Below are positions 37,979 through 48,625 of a stretch of 64,000 nt of DNA, one piece after another; the stretch's first letter is position 1, and every line of letters starts with the position of its first letter. The stretch is taken from assembly GCA_963786195.1 (NCBI GenBank), contig CAWAYH010000002.1, positions 1 to 64,000 of the forward strand. The letters are read 5' to 3'. The position numbers were made by a program, and so were the translations under genes. The notes below the pieces were generated by a model that did not search any database, was not told the DNA's origin, and worked only from the letters and a program-made list of their open reading frames with translations. This stretch comes from CAWAYH01 sp963786195 (GTDB lineage Bacteria; Acidobacteriota; Vicinamibacteria; Vicinamibacterales; 2-12-FULL-66-21).

Positions 37979-39543
37979 TCAGCCGTGTTCACCACCCTCT
38001 TCCGTCGTCCAGCCGGCCGTGAGGAAGAGCAGCGACATGCAGGCGTAGCCGATCGCGAACGGCCACGCCGGCGCGAGTTGCAGCGCCGTGTCGGCGAACG
38101 TCCATTGATACGAGTGCATCAGGCCCGTCGCTGAGAGGAGCGGCGGCGATCGCGCACCAGGCCGCGGCGATCGCCCACTGCCGCTCGATCACGCCCACCA
38201 CGGCCGCCGACAGCAGCATCGCGGTGAAGAGGAAGCCCTGCTCGAGCGCGAAGGCGCCGTGGATCCAGGTGTCGCTCTTCGGAACTCGCCGATGAGCGCG
38301 TCGGTGAACGGGTGCCCGCGGCGTCGCCCAGCCCGCCGCGCGCAGGCCGTTCTTCGCCATCAGCGCGCCCCACGCGCCGATGCCGGGCAGCAGGCCCACC
38401 ACCACCGCCGGCGCGTGCTCGCGCGGCGTCGCCTGGAAGGCCTGCGCGCGTGATCACGATGCCGATCCACAGGACGATCGCCATGCCCGGCGTCGATCGG
38501 CACCGCCCAGGCGATCCAGGCGAGCGTGCCGGTGAGGCAGATGAGCGTGATGAAGAGCGCCGTTCAGCATCGAGTAGCCGGCCCGCGCGCCCAGCGCCTT
38601 CCAGCCCGGATGCCCGATGTAGATCGTCGTCGGAAAGCGGAGCCGAAGAGCGCGGCCGCGACGCTGCCGATGCCGTTGACCGCCAGCGACGACCGCGTGT
38701 CGTAGGAATCGCCGGCGGCCTCGGCCGATTCGATGTTCTGCAGCGAGCCGAGCACGTTGAAGAGGCCCATCGGGAGGATCACGGAGAGGTACGGCAGCAG
38801 ATGTCCGCCGCTGAGCGACGCCAACAGATCGCCGCAACACGGGAATCGGCAGGTGCAGCGCCGCGGCCGACGGGCGCTGCGCCGACCGGCGCGATGCCGA
38901 TCACCCAGGCGAGGAGCGTGCCGAGCGCGACCGCGACCAGGCCGCCGGGGATGCGGCCCTTGAAGCGCACGCGGCCGAAGTAGGTCAGCATCACGATGCC
39001 CGAGCGTCGTGAGGCCGACGACCGGCCGCGCGAAGGTGCGGAAGAGGAAGCCGAGCGAGATGAAGCTGAGCGCGATGCCGGCCAGCGTCGAGAGCAGCGC
39101 CGCGCGCGGCGTGGCCTTGCGGACGCGCTCGGCGACGAACGCGCCGACGAGCTCGATCAGCCCGGACGCAGAACGAGGCGACCAGTCCGGCCTGCCAGGC
39201 CACGCGCGCCGGATCGGCGCGCCCGCCGCCTCCGCGAGCGAGCTTCGCCGGCAGCATCACCAGGAACACGTGCGCGAAGAGCGACACGGTGTTGATGCCG
39301 TAGGGCAGCGCGCAGACGTCGGTGCGGCCGGTGCGCTCGGCGAGCTGCCTGCGCCTGACAGGCGTAGAAGAGGTTGCCGACGAGCAGCGACACCGCCGCG
39401 CCCGGCAGGACGCGGCCGTAGACGAGCTCCGGCGGGAAGCCGAGGACGCCTCGGCACAGCGCGTCGATGAGGAGGAGCTGAACGAGGTTGTCGAGCGCGA
39501 GGCCGAAGAAGCCGTCGATGTCGCCGCGGACGATCCAGCGCAC
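37979..39543 (-). CDS. Purine/xanthine-uracil permease-like (AzgA type) membrane transporter (heavily frameshifted)
   Basis: Sense fragments in changing frames run from ATG 39543 (RWIVRGDIDGFFGLALDNLVQ) through SLLVGNLFYACQA, SLFAHVFLVMLPAKL, VMLTYFGRVRFKGRIPGG, LLAWVIGIAPVGA, LPYLSVILPMGLFNVLGSLQ, WIGIVITRAGLP, VVGLLPGIGAWGALMAKNGL and YACMSLLFLTAGWTTEEGG to a stop at 37979. At least seven frame changes are needed in about 1.5 kb. The rejoined protein of about 520 residues resembles AGZA-family purine permeases. Whether the gene is decayed or the assembly is poor here cannot be decided; the clear sense on both sides of each shift favours errors. Confidence 0.65.
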
Positions 39544-39600
39544 GCCGGGAGGATAGTCGATTCTGGAAATCAGGTCACGTCTGTGGAGTAGGATTTACCG

Positions 39601-41288
39601 ATGAAACGAGCACTGACCGCCTCGCTCTGCGTATTCGCGCTCGCGCTCCAGGCGCAGGAGCGCGCACCGGCCAACGACAGCATCACGAAGCAGGATCTGA
39701 AGGCGGACCTTTTCTTCCTGGCGTCTGACGGCCTCCAGGGAAGGCTGACCAACACGCCGGGCAACCGGATTGCCGCCGACTACGTCGCCTCCCGCTTCGA
39801 GCGCATGGGTCTGACGCCTGGCGGCCCCGACGGCTCGTACTTCCAGCCCTTCAACCTGATGACCGAGAAGCTCGGGCCGCTCGACCAGAACACCCTGTCC
39901 GTCACCACGAGCGACGGCGCCCGGGAGCTGAAGTACGGCGTCGATTTCTATCCGCAGCGATTCGCCGCGACGACCCGCGCGAAGGGGACGCTCGTGTTCG
40001 CCGGCTTCGGCATTACGTCGCCCGAACGATCGAACGACGACTATCGCGGCGACGCCGTCAAAGGGAAGGTCGTGCTCGTGCTCGATCATGAGCCCGGCGA
40101 ACGCGATCCCGCGAGTCCTTTCGATGGGATCGTCACGGCCGACGCTTCGTCGGCGCTGCGCAAGGCCCAGTTTGCACAAGACAAGGGCGCGGTAGCGATC
40201 CTGTTCGTCCAGGACGTGCACAACCACCAGGGAGACGCGCCGGGAGGCGGACGAGGCGGGGGCCAGGCGCCGGGCGCGCCAGGCTCGCTCGAAGGCGCTG
40301 CGCGTGGCGCGTGGCCGTCGGCGCCGCCGCGGCTGGGTCGATACACGTTGGCGACGTGGGTCGAGCGGATTCGCATTCCCGCGGCGCAGATCTCGACATC
40401 GGTGACGGAAACGCTGGTCAGGGGATCCGGAAAGACGCTGGCAGAGCTATCCGCCGCGTCGGAGAGCGCGGCCGGCTCGACGCCGGTCCAGCTCGCCGTC
40501 ACGGTCGATCTGTCGTCCGCAGTCGAACGGATGCCGCTTCCGGACCGCAACGTCATCGGGCTGATCGAGGGCTCCGACCCGCGCCTGAAGGAAGAGGTCG
40601 TGGTCGTGTGCGCGCACTACGATCACGACGGGACCGACGGCACGCGCATCTTCAACGGTGCCGATGACGACGGTCTGGAACCGTGGGGGTGATCGAGATC
40701 GCCGAAGCGTACGCGCAGGCCGCGAAGGCCGGCCAGCGTCCGCGACGCTCGGTCCTGTTTGCCGCGTGGAACTCCGAGGAGCGCGGTCTGCTCGGCGCCT
40801 GGGCCTACACGGAAGCCCCTACCCGGCCTCTCGACAAGATCGTCGCGGTGTTGAACCTCGACATGATCGGTCGCAACGAAGAGGTGCCGCCGGAAGGCGG
40901 AGGCCGCTTCCGCGGTCTCCAGCCGCAGACGGCGGAATCGAACGGAAATGCCGTCAATATCCTGGGCACGAGCCGCAGCGCGGACATGAAGGCCGCGGCG
41001 GACAAGGCCAATCGCGGCATCGGTCTCGAGCTGAAGTACCGATACGACAACAACATTTCGCAGCTCATGCGAAGGAGCGATCACTGGCCGTTCCTCCAGC
41101 GCGGCATTCCGGGTGTGTGGGTCCTGACCGGTCTCCATCCGGATTACCACACGCCGCAGGATCGTCCCGAGCGAATCAACTACGAGAAGATGGAACGGAT
41201 CGCACGGCTCGTGCACCAGATGAGTTGGGATCTCGCGCAGCAGAACGGCCGGCCGAAACTGGCCGGACGCGCGACCACGGAGTTCTGA
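39601..41288 (+). CDS. M28-family zinc aminopeptidase with PA domain, secreted (one frameshift)
   Basis: A signal peptide (ALTASLCVFALALQAQ) is followed by a PA insert (about 120-240) and the M28 catalytic domain. Zinc and catalytic residues: HYDHDG, NGADDDG, AWNSEERGLLGA, LDMIGRNEEV and HPDYHTPQDRPE. The sequence GACGACGGTCTGG lacks one T relative to the expected GDDDGSGTVGVIE, which breaks the frame near 40675; the second frame resumes as GVIEIAEAYAQAAK. About 560 residues. Members cleave N-terminal residues from peptides in the periplasm or outside the cell. Confidence 0.9.
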
Positions 41289-41301
41289 CGTCCGGCTAAA
41301 G

Positions 41302-41331
41302 CAACCGCGGAAAACACGGAAAACACGGATG
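41302..41331. repeat. Short 9-nt tandem element, ACGGAAAAC family
   Basis: Reads CCGCGGAAAACACGGAAAACACGGATGG. The start codon of the next gene lies in its last unit. An inverted relative (ACGGACAAC units) lies at 48568-48599. Confidence 0.6.
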
Positions 41332-42228
41332 GACGTAATTGGTTTCATCGGGCTCGGGCGCATGGGACGGCCGATGGCGTCGAATCTGCGCCGCAAGGGC
41401 TTCCGGCTGGTCGTGTACGACATCAACCCGGAGCCGGTCGCAGACTCGAGCAGCTCGGCGCGCGGCGCGGCGACGGCGTCGCCGGCGTCGCCCAGGCCAG
41501 CGACGTCGTCGTCACGATGCTGCCGAACTCGGCGAGCGTCGAAGCGACAGTGTTGCCGGCGCCGACGGCGTGCTCGCGCACGCGCCGGCCCGGCAGCTCG
41601 TCATGGACATGAGCACCGTCGATCCGCGACGACCGATCGCGCTCGCCGCCGCGGCCGCGGCCAGAGGCATCTCGTTCGTCGACGCGCCGGTCGGACGGCT
41701 GGCCAGCCATGCCGAGCGCGGCGAGTCGCTGTTCATGGTCGGCGCGTCGGACGAGGATTTCGCGCGCGTGCAGGCCGCTGCTCGAGGCGATGGGCACGAC
41801 GATCCATCATTGCGGCGACGTCGGCACCGGCATGCGCACCAAGCTGGTGAACAACTATCTGGCGATCGTCTCGTGCCAGTTCAACGCCGAGGCGCTGGCG
41901 CTGTCGCAGCGCTTCGGCCTGATCGCTCGAGAAGACGCTCGACGTCCTCCACGGCACGACCGCGACCAACGGTCAGCTGCAAGATCAACTGGCCGAACAA
42001 GGTGCTGAAGGGCGACACCGAGCCGGGCTTCACCATCGACCTCGCGCACAAGGACCTGACGCTGATCGTCGACGCCGCCAACGCGGCCAAGGTGCCGATG
42101 CCGATCGGCGCCGCGGCCCGCGAGTCGTTCAGCGCGGCGCGGCACGCGGCTACGGCGCGAAGGATTTCTCCGCGATGGTCGACGTGCTGTGCGACTTCGC
42201 GCACATGACCAGACCGCGGCTTCCATGA
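41329..42228 (+). CDS. NAD(P)-dependent beta-hydroxyacid dehydrogenase, 3-hydroxyisobutyrate dehydrogenase-like (several frameshifts)
   Basis: Starts MDVIGFIGLGRMGRPMASNL, the Rossmann GxGxxG motif. Sense continues in other frames as ASDVVVTMLPNSASVEATV, MDMSTVDPR, FVDAPVGRLASHAERG, MGTTIHHCGDVGTGMRTKL (catalytic Lys in the KLVNNYL context), INWPNKVLKGDTEPGF and GYGAKDFSAMVDVLC, ending at the TGA at 42226-42228. About 300 residues in total, as for the family. At least five frame changes are required, all in a region of heavy indels. It is followed 9 nt later by an aldehyde dehydrogenase, so the pair likely oxidises a hydroxyacid or semialdehyde. Confidence 0.75.
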
Positions 42229-42237
42229 GGATAGGAG

Positions 42238-43680
42238 ATGGCAACGACATTTCCGAATCTGATCGACGGACAGACGCTCGACTCGACCGATCGCACGACG
42301 GACGTCAACCCGTCGAACGTCACCGACGTCGTCGGCGAATTCGCCCGCGCGATCGCTGTCCGACGTCGAGCAGGCGATCGCGTCCGCGCGGACGGCGTTC
42401 AAGAAGTGGTCGCGGACGACGCCGCAGGAGCGGTTCGACATCCTGGACCGCGCCGGCACCGAGATCCTGGCGCGCAAGGACGAACTGGGACGGCTGCTCT
42501 CGCGCGAGCAGGGCAAGCCGCTCGCCGACGGCATCGGCGAAGCCGCGCGCGCCGGGCGCGATCTTCAAGTTCTTCGCCGGCGAAGCGCTGCGGCCCGGCG
42601 GCGAGAAGATCGACTCCGACGCGGCCGGGCATCGACGTCGAGATCACGCGCGAGCCGCTCGGCGTCGTCGCGGCGATCACGCCGTGGAACTTCCCGCTGG
42701 CGATTCCGGCCTGGAAGATCGCGCCGGCGCTGGCCTGCGGCAACTGCGTCGTCTTCAAGCCGGCCGAGCTCGTGCCGGCGTCGCCGTGGACGCTGGTCGA
42801 CATCATCCAGCGCGCCGGCCTGCCGCCGGGCGTGCTCAACCTGGTGATGGGCCCGGGGCCGAAGCTCGGCCCCGCGCTCGCCTCGTCGCCCGACATCGAC
42901 GCCGTGAGCTTCACCGGATCGCAGGACGTCGGTCCGTCGGTCGCCGCCGCCGCGGTGAAGACCGGCGCGCGCGTGCAGCTCGAGATGGGCGGCAAGAACC
43001 CGCTCATCGTCCTGGACGACGCGGATCTGGCGACGGCGGTGTCGGTGGCGGTCAACGGCGCGTTCTTCCAGGCCGGCCAGCGCTGCACGGCGTCCAGCCG
43101 GCTGATCGTGACCGAGGGCATCCACGATCGCTTCGTCGAGGCGATGATCGCGCGCATGAAGACGCTCGTCGTGGACGATGCGCTCAAGCCGGGAACGGAG
43201 ATCGGCCCGGTCGTCGATCAGCGTCAGCTCGACAAGAACCTCGAGTACGTCGAGATCGGCCGGAAGGAAGGGGCGCGGCTGGCCGAAGGCGGCGAGCGCC
43301 TGAAGCGCGCGACCGAGGGCTACTACATGGCCCCTGCCCTGTTCACGGACGCCGGCGCCGAGATGCGGATCAACACGGAGGAGATCTTCGGCCCGGTGGC
43401 GTCGGTCATCCGCGTGCGCAACTACGACGAGGCGCTGGCGATGGCCAACGCGACGCCGTTCGGCCTGTCGGCGGGGATCGTGACGACGTCGCTGAAGTAC
43501 GCGAGCCACTTCAAGCGCAACTCCGAGAGCGGCCTCGTGATGGTGAATCTGCCGACCGCCGGCCTGGACTATCACGTGCCGTTCGGCGGCCGGAAGAAGT
43601 CGAGCTACGGCCCGCGCGAGCAGGGGACGTACGCGAAGGAGTTCTACACGATCGTCAAGACGGCGTACATCGCGCCGTGA
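42238..43680 (+). CDS. Aldehyde (semialdehyde) dehydrogenase (three frameshifts)
   Basis: The ATG follows AGGATAGGAG. Frame 1 gives MATTFPNLIDGQTLDSTDRT; frame 3 gives SDVEQAIASARTAFKKWS and REQGKPLADGIGEAAR; a further shift gives FKFFAGEALRPGGEKIDS; then frame 1 is restored near 42630 as GIDVEITREPLGVV. Motifs: AVSFTGSQDVGPSVAAAA, LEMGGKNPLIVLDDADL (base Glu), QAGQRCTASSRL (Cys), EEIFGPVASVIRV. About 480 residues. The family resembles the alpha-ketoglutarate semialdehyde and succinate-semialdehyde groups. It ends at a palindromic repeat. Confidence 0.87.
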   Translation: MATTFPNLIDGQTLDSTDRTTDVNPSNVTDVVGEFARAIAVRRRAGDRVRADGVQEVVADDAAGAVRHPGPRRHRDPGAQGRTGTAALARAGQAARRRHRRSRARRARSSSSSPAKRCGPAARRSTPTRPGIDVEITREPLGVVAAITPWNFPLAIPAWKIAPALACGNCVVFKPAELVPASPWTLVDIIQRAGLPPGVLNLVMGPGPKLGPALASSPDIDAVSFTGSQDVGPSVAAAAVKTGARVQLEMGGKNPLIVLDDADLATAVSVAVNGAFFQAGQRCTASSRLIVTEGIHDRFVEAMIARMKTLVVDDALKPGTEIGPVVDQRQLDKNLEYVEIGRKEGARLAEGGERLKRATEGYYMAPALFTDAGAEMRINTEEIFGPVASVIRVRNYDEALAMANATPFGLSAGIVTTSLKYASHFKRNSESGLVMVNLPTAGLDYHVPFGGRKKSSYGPREQGTYAKEFYTIVKTAYIAP

Positions 43681-43773
43681 AGTTCGGGGACACTCAACCG
43701 GGAGAGTCACGCGATGACTGTCCCCCGCGCACTGTCGACGCGTGACTGTCCCGATGCAAGTGTCCCCGAACTT
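43680..43773. repeat. Dispersed palindromic element, GGGGACACTCAA family, long copy 3
   Basis: Outer perfect arms of 15 bp (AAGTTCGGGGACACT and its complement) enclose inner imperfect arms (CGGGAGAGTCACGCG against CGCGTGACTGTCCCG) and a 25-bp centre. It lies between an aldehyde dehydrogenase and the end of a convergent membrane-protein gene. Confidence 0.85.
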
Positions 43774-44499
43774 GCGGCGATAGGACCGGACCCAGATCTC
43801 GCTTGCCGGGAAGCCGATGATCGTCGGCAGGAGCCAGGGCAGAACGGCCAGGGAGCCGTCCATGGAGATCCCGAACAGGCGTCCCGCGCCGAGGACGAAG
43901 AACGCGGTGTGAAACGCAACTCCGCCTCCGATCATCGACCTCATGTGCTCGTACCACCAGGTCATCGGTGACGGATAGGGTCGTGCGCGCGAAGCCGAGA
44001 TCGCCCAATCCAATCAGGAAGCCGATCGGGCTGAGCGCGGCGTACACGTACCTGCCCGTCGAGAACCCGAGCACGAGCATGCCGAGCGATGCGGCGATTG
44101 CAGCGAGGTGCAGGGCCGTGTGGAACGGCGTGCGCAGTTGCTCAGGCGCGTGGCGGGTCGCGAGGACGCGGACGCCGTGATACACGGGAGCGAACGTGAT
44201 CAGCACGAGATAGACCAGAAACGGCGCGGCCAGACGGGTCCCGCGTGCGATCTCCGCGGCGCGCTCAGCGCTGACCGCCCGGCGCGGAGGATGGACCGCG
44301 AGCGGCGCGGCGAAGAAGAGCGCCGCCATCAGCGATCCCGGTCCCCGCGATGACGCACGTGCACCAGAAGAAGACGCGGCCGGCCCGCACGTGGGTCACG
44401 CCCCCCTTCCGCGCCAGCGCCGGCGTCCAGAACGCCGCGAGACCGATCAGGCCCGCGATGACATGAAGCGCCAGGAGCGAGCTTATAGGTGGTCAGCAT
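43770..44499 (-). CDS. Multi-pass membrane protein, DUF2306-like (frameshifts; open through repeat)
   Basis: ATG 44499 follows AGGAGGTTCC. Segments of sense: VIAGLIGLAAFWTPALARKG, FLVYLVLITFAPVYHGVRVL, SLGMLVLGFSTGRYVYAALS, then in another frame TWWYEHMRSMIGGGVAFHT and WLLPTIIGFPASEIWVRSY. About five transmembrane helices are expected. Shifts are needed near 44470, near 44350 and near 43990. The frame has no stop before the palindromic repeat, so the C-terminus (RRKFGDT) is repeat-encoded. The function is unknown; similar heme-exporter- or DUF2306-like proteins exist, and I hold this loosely. Confidence 0.6.
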
Positions 44500-44518
44500 T
44501 GGAACCTCCTTGGAGACG

Positions 44519-44597
44519 TTCTTGGTGCTTGGTTCTTCGTGTTGGTTCTCGTTCTTCGTGAACCGAGAACGGAGAACCGAGAACGGAGAACGAAGTG
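44519..44597. repeat. Degenerate 7-nt tandem repeat with inverted halves (GTTCTC family)
   Basis: The left half repeats GTTCTTG, GTGCTTG and GTTCTTC; the right half repeats GAGAACC and GAGAACG. The halves are complementary and would form a hairpin of about 35 bp with mismatches. It lies between the ribosome binding site of the upstream-transcribed membrane gene and the stop of the LytTR gene. Confidence 0.75.
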
Positions 44598-44600
44598 ATG

Positions 44601-45344
<744 letters not shown>

Positions 45345-45348
<4 letters not shown>

Positions 45349-46474
45349 CGGCGCACCTTGCCCACGACGAGGGTGCGGTCGTCGTCGGCTGGCGCCCCGG
45401 CGCAGAACGCGGCGACGTCGGCGAGCGCCGCCTCGACGATCTGTCGCGCCGGCAGCGACGCGTGCCGGCGCAGGATCGCGATCAGGCCGTCCACGCCCAG
45501 CTCGCGTCCGTCCGGGGAGGTCGCTTCGGACAGTCCATCGGAGTACACCGCCAGCACATCGCCGGGGCCGAGCGCGACGGATCGCTGCTCGAACGCCGCG
45601 TCGGCGGACCAGCCGACGACCGCGCCCGTCGCGTCGAGCATCCGCACGTTCCCCTCAGCCGAGAGCACGATGGCCGGGGGGTGGCCGGCGTTCGCGTAAG
45701 TCAGCGTGGAGGACCCGGCGTCGAAGGCGCCGAAGAACACGGTGGCGAAGCGGTTCCCCTCGATCGTGCCGGCGGTCAGCCGGTTCAGCTCGCGGCATGC
45801 ATGCACGCCGGCGGCTTCGTCGAGCCTGCGAGCCGAGGCGAAGGCCGCCCGCGCGCGGTGATGGCCTGCAGGCGCGCCTGCACCGCGGCCGCGAGCAGCC
45901 CGGCATACATGCCCTTGCCCGACACGTCGCCGAGCGCGATGCCCAGCCGCCCGCTGCCGAGCGGCAGGAAGTCGTAGTAGTCCCCGCCGACGCCGTCCGC
46001 GGGCACGCACATCCCGGCGCACTCGAGGCCGGATTCGCCGGGCGCGGCGGCCGGCATCAGCCGCATCTGCGTGCGGACGGCCTCGTCGCGCTCGCGCGCG
46101 GTCCGCTGCTGCTCCGCGATCTGGCCGGCAATCCGCTCGACGGTCCGCGCGAGGCGATCGCGATTCACCGGTTTCAGCAGGTAGTCCACCGCGTGCAGCT
46201 CGAACGCGTCGACGGCGAACCGATCGTACGCCGTGCAGAAGACGATGCGCGGGCGCGGGGCCTGCAGCCGCGCCGCCACTTCGAGCCCCGAGAGCGCGGG
46301 CATCTGGATGTCGAGGAACACCAGGTCGGGCGCCAGCGCGTCGATGCGCGAGACGGCTTCGAGGCCGTCTCCGGCCTCGCCGACGATCTCGATCTCGACG
46401 CCGGCGGTCGACAGCAGCCGCCGCAGCCTGTCGCGGGCGGGCGCCTCGTCGTCGACGATCACCGCGCGGATCAT
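45345..46474 (-). CDS. Response regulator receiver fused to SpoIIE-type PP2C phosphatase (one frameshift)
   Basis: About 375 residues. The N-terminal receiver (MIRAVIVDDEAPARDRL, LVFLDIQMPALSG, AVDYLLKPVNR) is followed by a helical linker and a SpoIIE/PP2C domain with metal-ligand motifs GVGGDYYDFLPL, GDVSGKGMYAGL, NAGHPPAIVLSAEG and YSDGLSEATSPDG. The frame shifts near 45830-45845 within the phosphatase domain. ATGA overlaps link it to both the kinase gene upstream and the LytTR gene downstream. Receiver phosphorylation should regulate dephosphorylation of a partner, possibly an anti-sigma-factor antagonist, by analogy with RsbU-like proteins. Confidence 0.88.
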
Positions 46475-48448
46475 CGGACCTGCTCCACGGCCGGCTGCGA
46501 GCGCGGTTCCTGGCGAACGAGCGGCAGCGACACCGACACGGTCGTCATGCCCGCGGCAACGTCGCGATCCACCGTGAGCGCGGCGTTCGATTGGAAATAG
46601 CCTTCGAGGCGCTGCCGGACGTTGACGAGGCCGTAGCCGCCCGCGTGCGCGCCGGCTCGGGCGGATCTCGCCTCGCGGAACCCCGGGCCGTTGTCCGCGA
46701 CCGACACCACGAGCGTCCCCGACTCCTCGCGCGCGCGGACGATCACCATCGCGCTGCCCCCGCACCGACGCCGCGCCGTGCTTGACGGCGTTCTCGACGA
46801 GCGTCTGGACGATCATCGTCGGCACCCGCGCGCCGCGCGCCGTTCTCTTCGAGATGCACCTCGACGTGCAGCCGCTCGCCGAACCGCGCCCGCTCGACTT
46901 CCAGGTAGGCGCGGACGAAATCCAGCTCGTCGTCGAGCAGCGCCCACTCGCTTTCCGCGCCGCGCAGGGCGTAGCGGAAGACGTCGGCGAGCTGCTCGAT
47001 CGTGCGGTCGGCGACGGCCGGGTCGCGGTGGATCAGCCCGGCGATCGAGTTGAGCGCGTTGAAGAGGAAGTGCGGGTTGATCTGCGCGCGCAGCGCCTTG
47101 AGCTCGGAGCGGCTCGCCTGCAGCGACATCTCCCGCGTGCGCTGCTCCTGCTCGAGCTTCCGCTCCTGCAGGTGGAGGTTCTCGAGGACGTGCGAGAACA
47201 CGTCGGCGAGCGACGTGAGCAGCGCGACGTCCTCGCTGAAGTACGGGGCCTCGCTCAGCCGGGGCCCCATGAGAAAACGGCCGACGATGCGATCGCCGGA
47301 GCCGGACCGGGACTTCCTGAGCGACCTCGACGCCGGCCGCCGGCGCGATCGAAGCAGCACGGTCGCCTGCGCGCCGAAGATCTCTCCGAGTGCCGGTCTG
47401 CGGCGCGTTCGACGAGCTGCGCCTCGGTGGTCGCGGAGCGCAGCGCGCCGAGAAAGTGCTTGACCGCCTCGACCGTCGCGTAGCGGCGTCCGAGCCAGCG
47501 GCGATCGAGCACGGCGCGGATGCGGCCGTGGATCCACGGCAGCGCGACGACCAGCGGGCAGGAGCACGATCGCGTAAATCCACGGCGACCGCCCAGCTCC
47601 GGTCGAACGGCTGGAGCACCGGAAAAACCAGGGCGAACCATACCGTCAGGACCGCGAACGCTGACGACGATCGACACGCCGCGCTTGACGAACAGGTCGA
47701 AGAACTGGAACGGGTTCTCGTGATACGTCCCGACGAAGAGGAACACCAGCGGCAGCGACTTCGCGGCGATATTGAGGAGGCCGACGAACACCGTGCCCCC
47801 GGGCGCGCCCTGTCGCATGGCCACCGAGATGATCAGCCCGAAGAGCAGGACGACGATGAGGAAGAGCCCGATGTGCCAGCGGTGCGACTGCTGCTGGCGG
47901 GGGTTCTCGGGCGCGCGGGGCGCCCGCGCGGCGATCCAGATGGCATAGATGGCCGCGAGGATGAACCCGGTGGCGATTGCGATCGTGATGATGCGCCCGA
48001 CCAGGGGCACCGGCGTCGCGAACACGCGTGCGAACGCCAGGATGCCCCAGATGGCGATCGCGTGCATCGCCACATACATCGGCCAGAGGACCGCGCGCCA
48101 CGTCCGTCCCGCCGGCAGCCGTTTCTCCGCGGCGAGCTCGGCGTACGACATGTGCATGATCAGCGGCGGGAACGAGCTTGCCATCCAGATCCTCGCCATC
48201 CCGAGCGACCACGCCTGTCGCTGCGGACCGAAATCCAGCAGCGCCTCCAGCGCGAGCACCACGAACCAGACGAAACACACGACTTGCAGGACGGCCCCAA
48301 TCAGCTCGAGCTCCCGCGCGCGCTCCGGCCGTGGACCAGCCACGCCGCTCTGCGTCCGCCACTCGCGGAGCCAGAGCACGATCAGTGAGCCATAGGCGAA
48401 CGCGCCGCAGGTGTAAACCAGCAGGGCGAACATGGCCAGGGCCTTCAT
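46471..48448 (-). CDS. LytS-type membrane sensor histidine kinase (several frameshifts)
   Basis: About 655 residues. Seven to eight transmembrane helices occur in the N-terminal half (LIVLWLREWRT, VVCFVWFVVLALEALLDFG, FPPLIMHMSYAELA, AIWGILAFARVFA, ILAAIYAIWIAARA, LFLIVVLLFGLIISVA, AAKSLPLVFLFVG). A GAF-like region follows, then the His-kinase motif RAQINPHFLFNALNSIAGLI and HATPase motifs LVENAVKHGAAS and VSVADNGPGFRE. About five frame changes are needed (near 47660, 47580, 47395, 46830 and 46755). The stop overlaps the phosphatase start by ATGA. It should pass phosphate to one or both receivers downstream. Confidence 0.85.
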
Positions 48449-48567
48449 GCCCGCAGAATACGGTCCCCGACCCCCTCCCGGAAGCGGAAATCCACTGAAT
48501 GGCGTGACTTTCGGCGTGATTGGCCGATAAAGGGCTTGAGCGGCCCCAGGTTTCGGGCGGGTTCGCC

Positions 48568-48599
48568 TTATCCGTGTTGTCCGTGTTGTCCGCGGTGTA
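48568..48599. repeat. Short 9-nt tandem element, ACGGACAAC family, inverted copy
   Basis: The complement reads CACCGCGGACAACACGG then ACAACACGGATAA, matching the element at 41302-41331 unit by unit. It ends about 25 nt before the TPR gene. Confidence 0.6.
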
Positions 48600-48625
48600 G
48601 GATGGTGCCCAGGAGGGGGAAAGCA

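Noticed and set aside
37979..39543. Treating the permease as a pseudogene
   Set aside because: Seven or more shifts are many, but the region shows the same indel density in other clear genes, and no internal sense-breaking deletions or stop accumulation appear.
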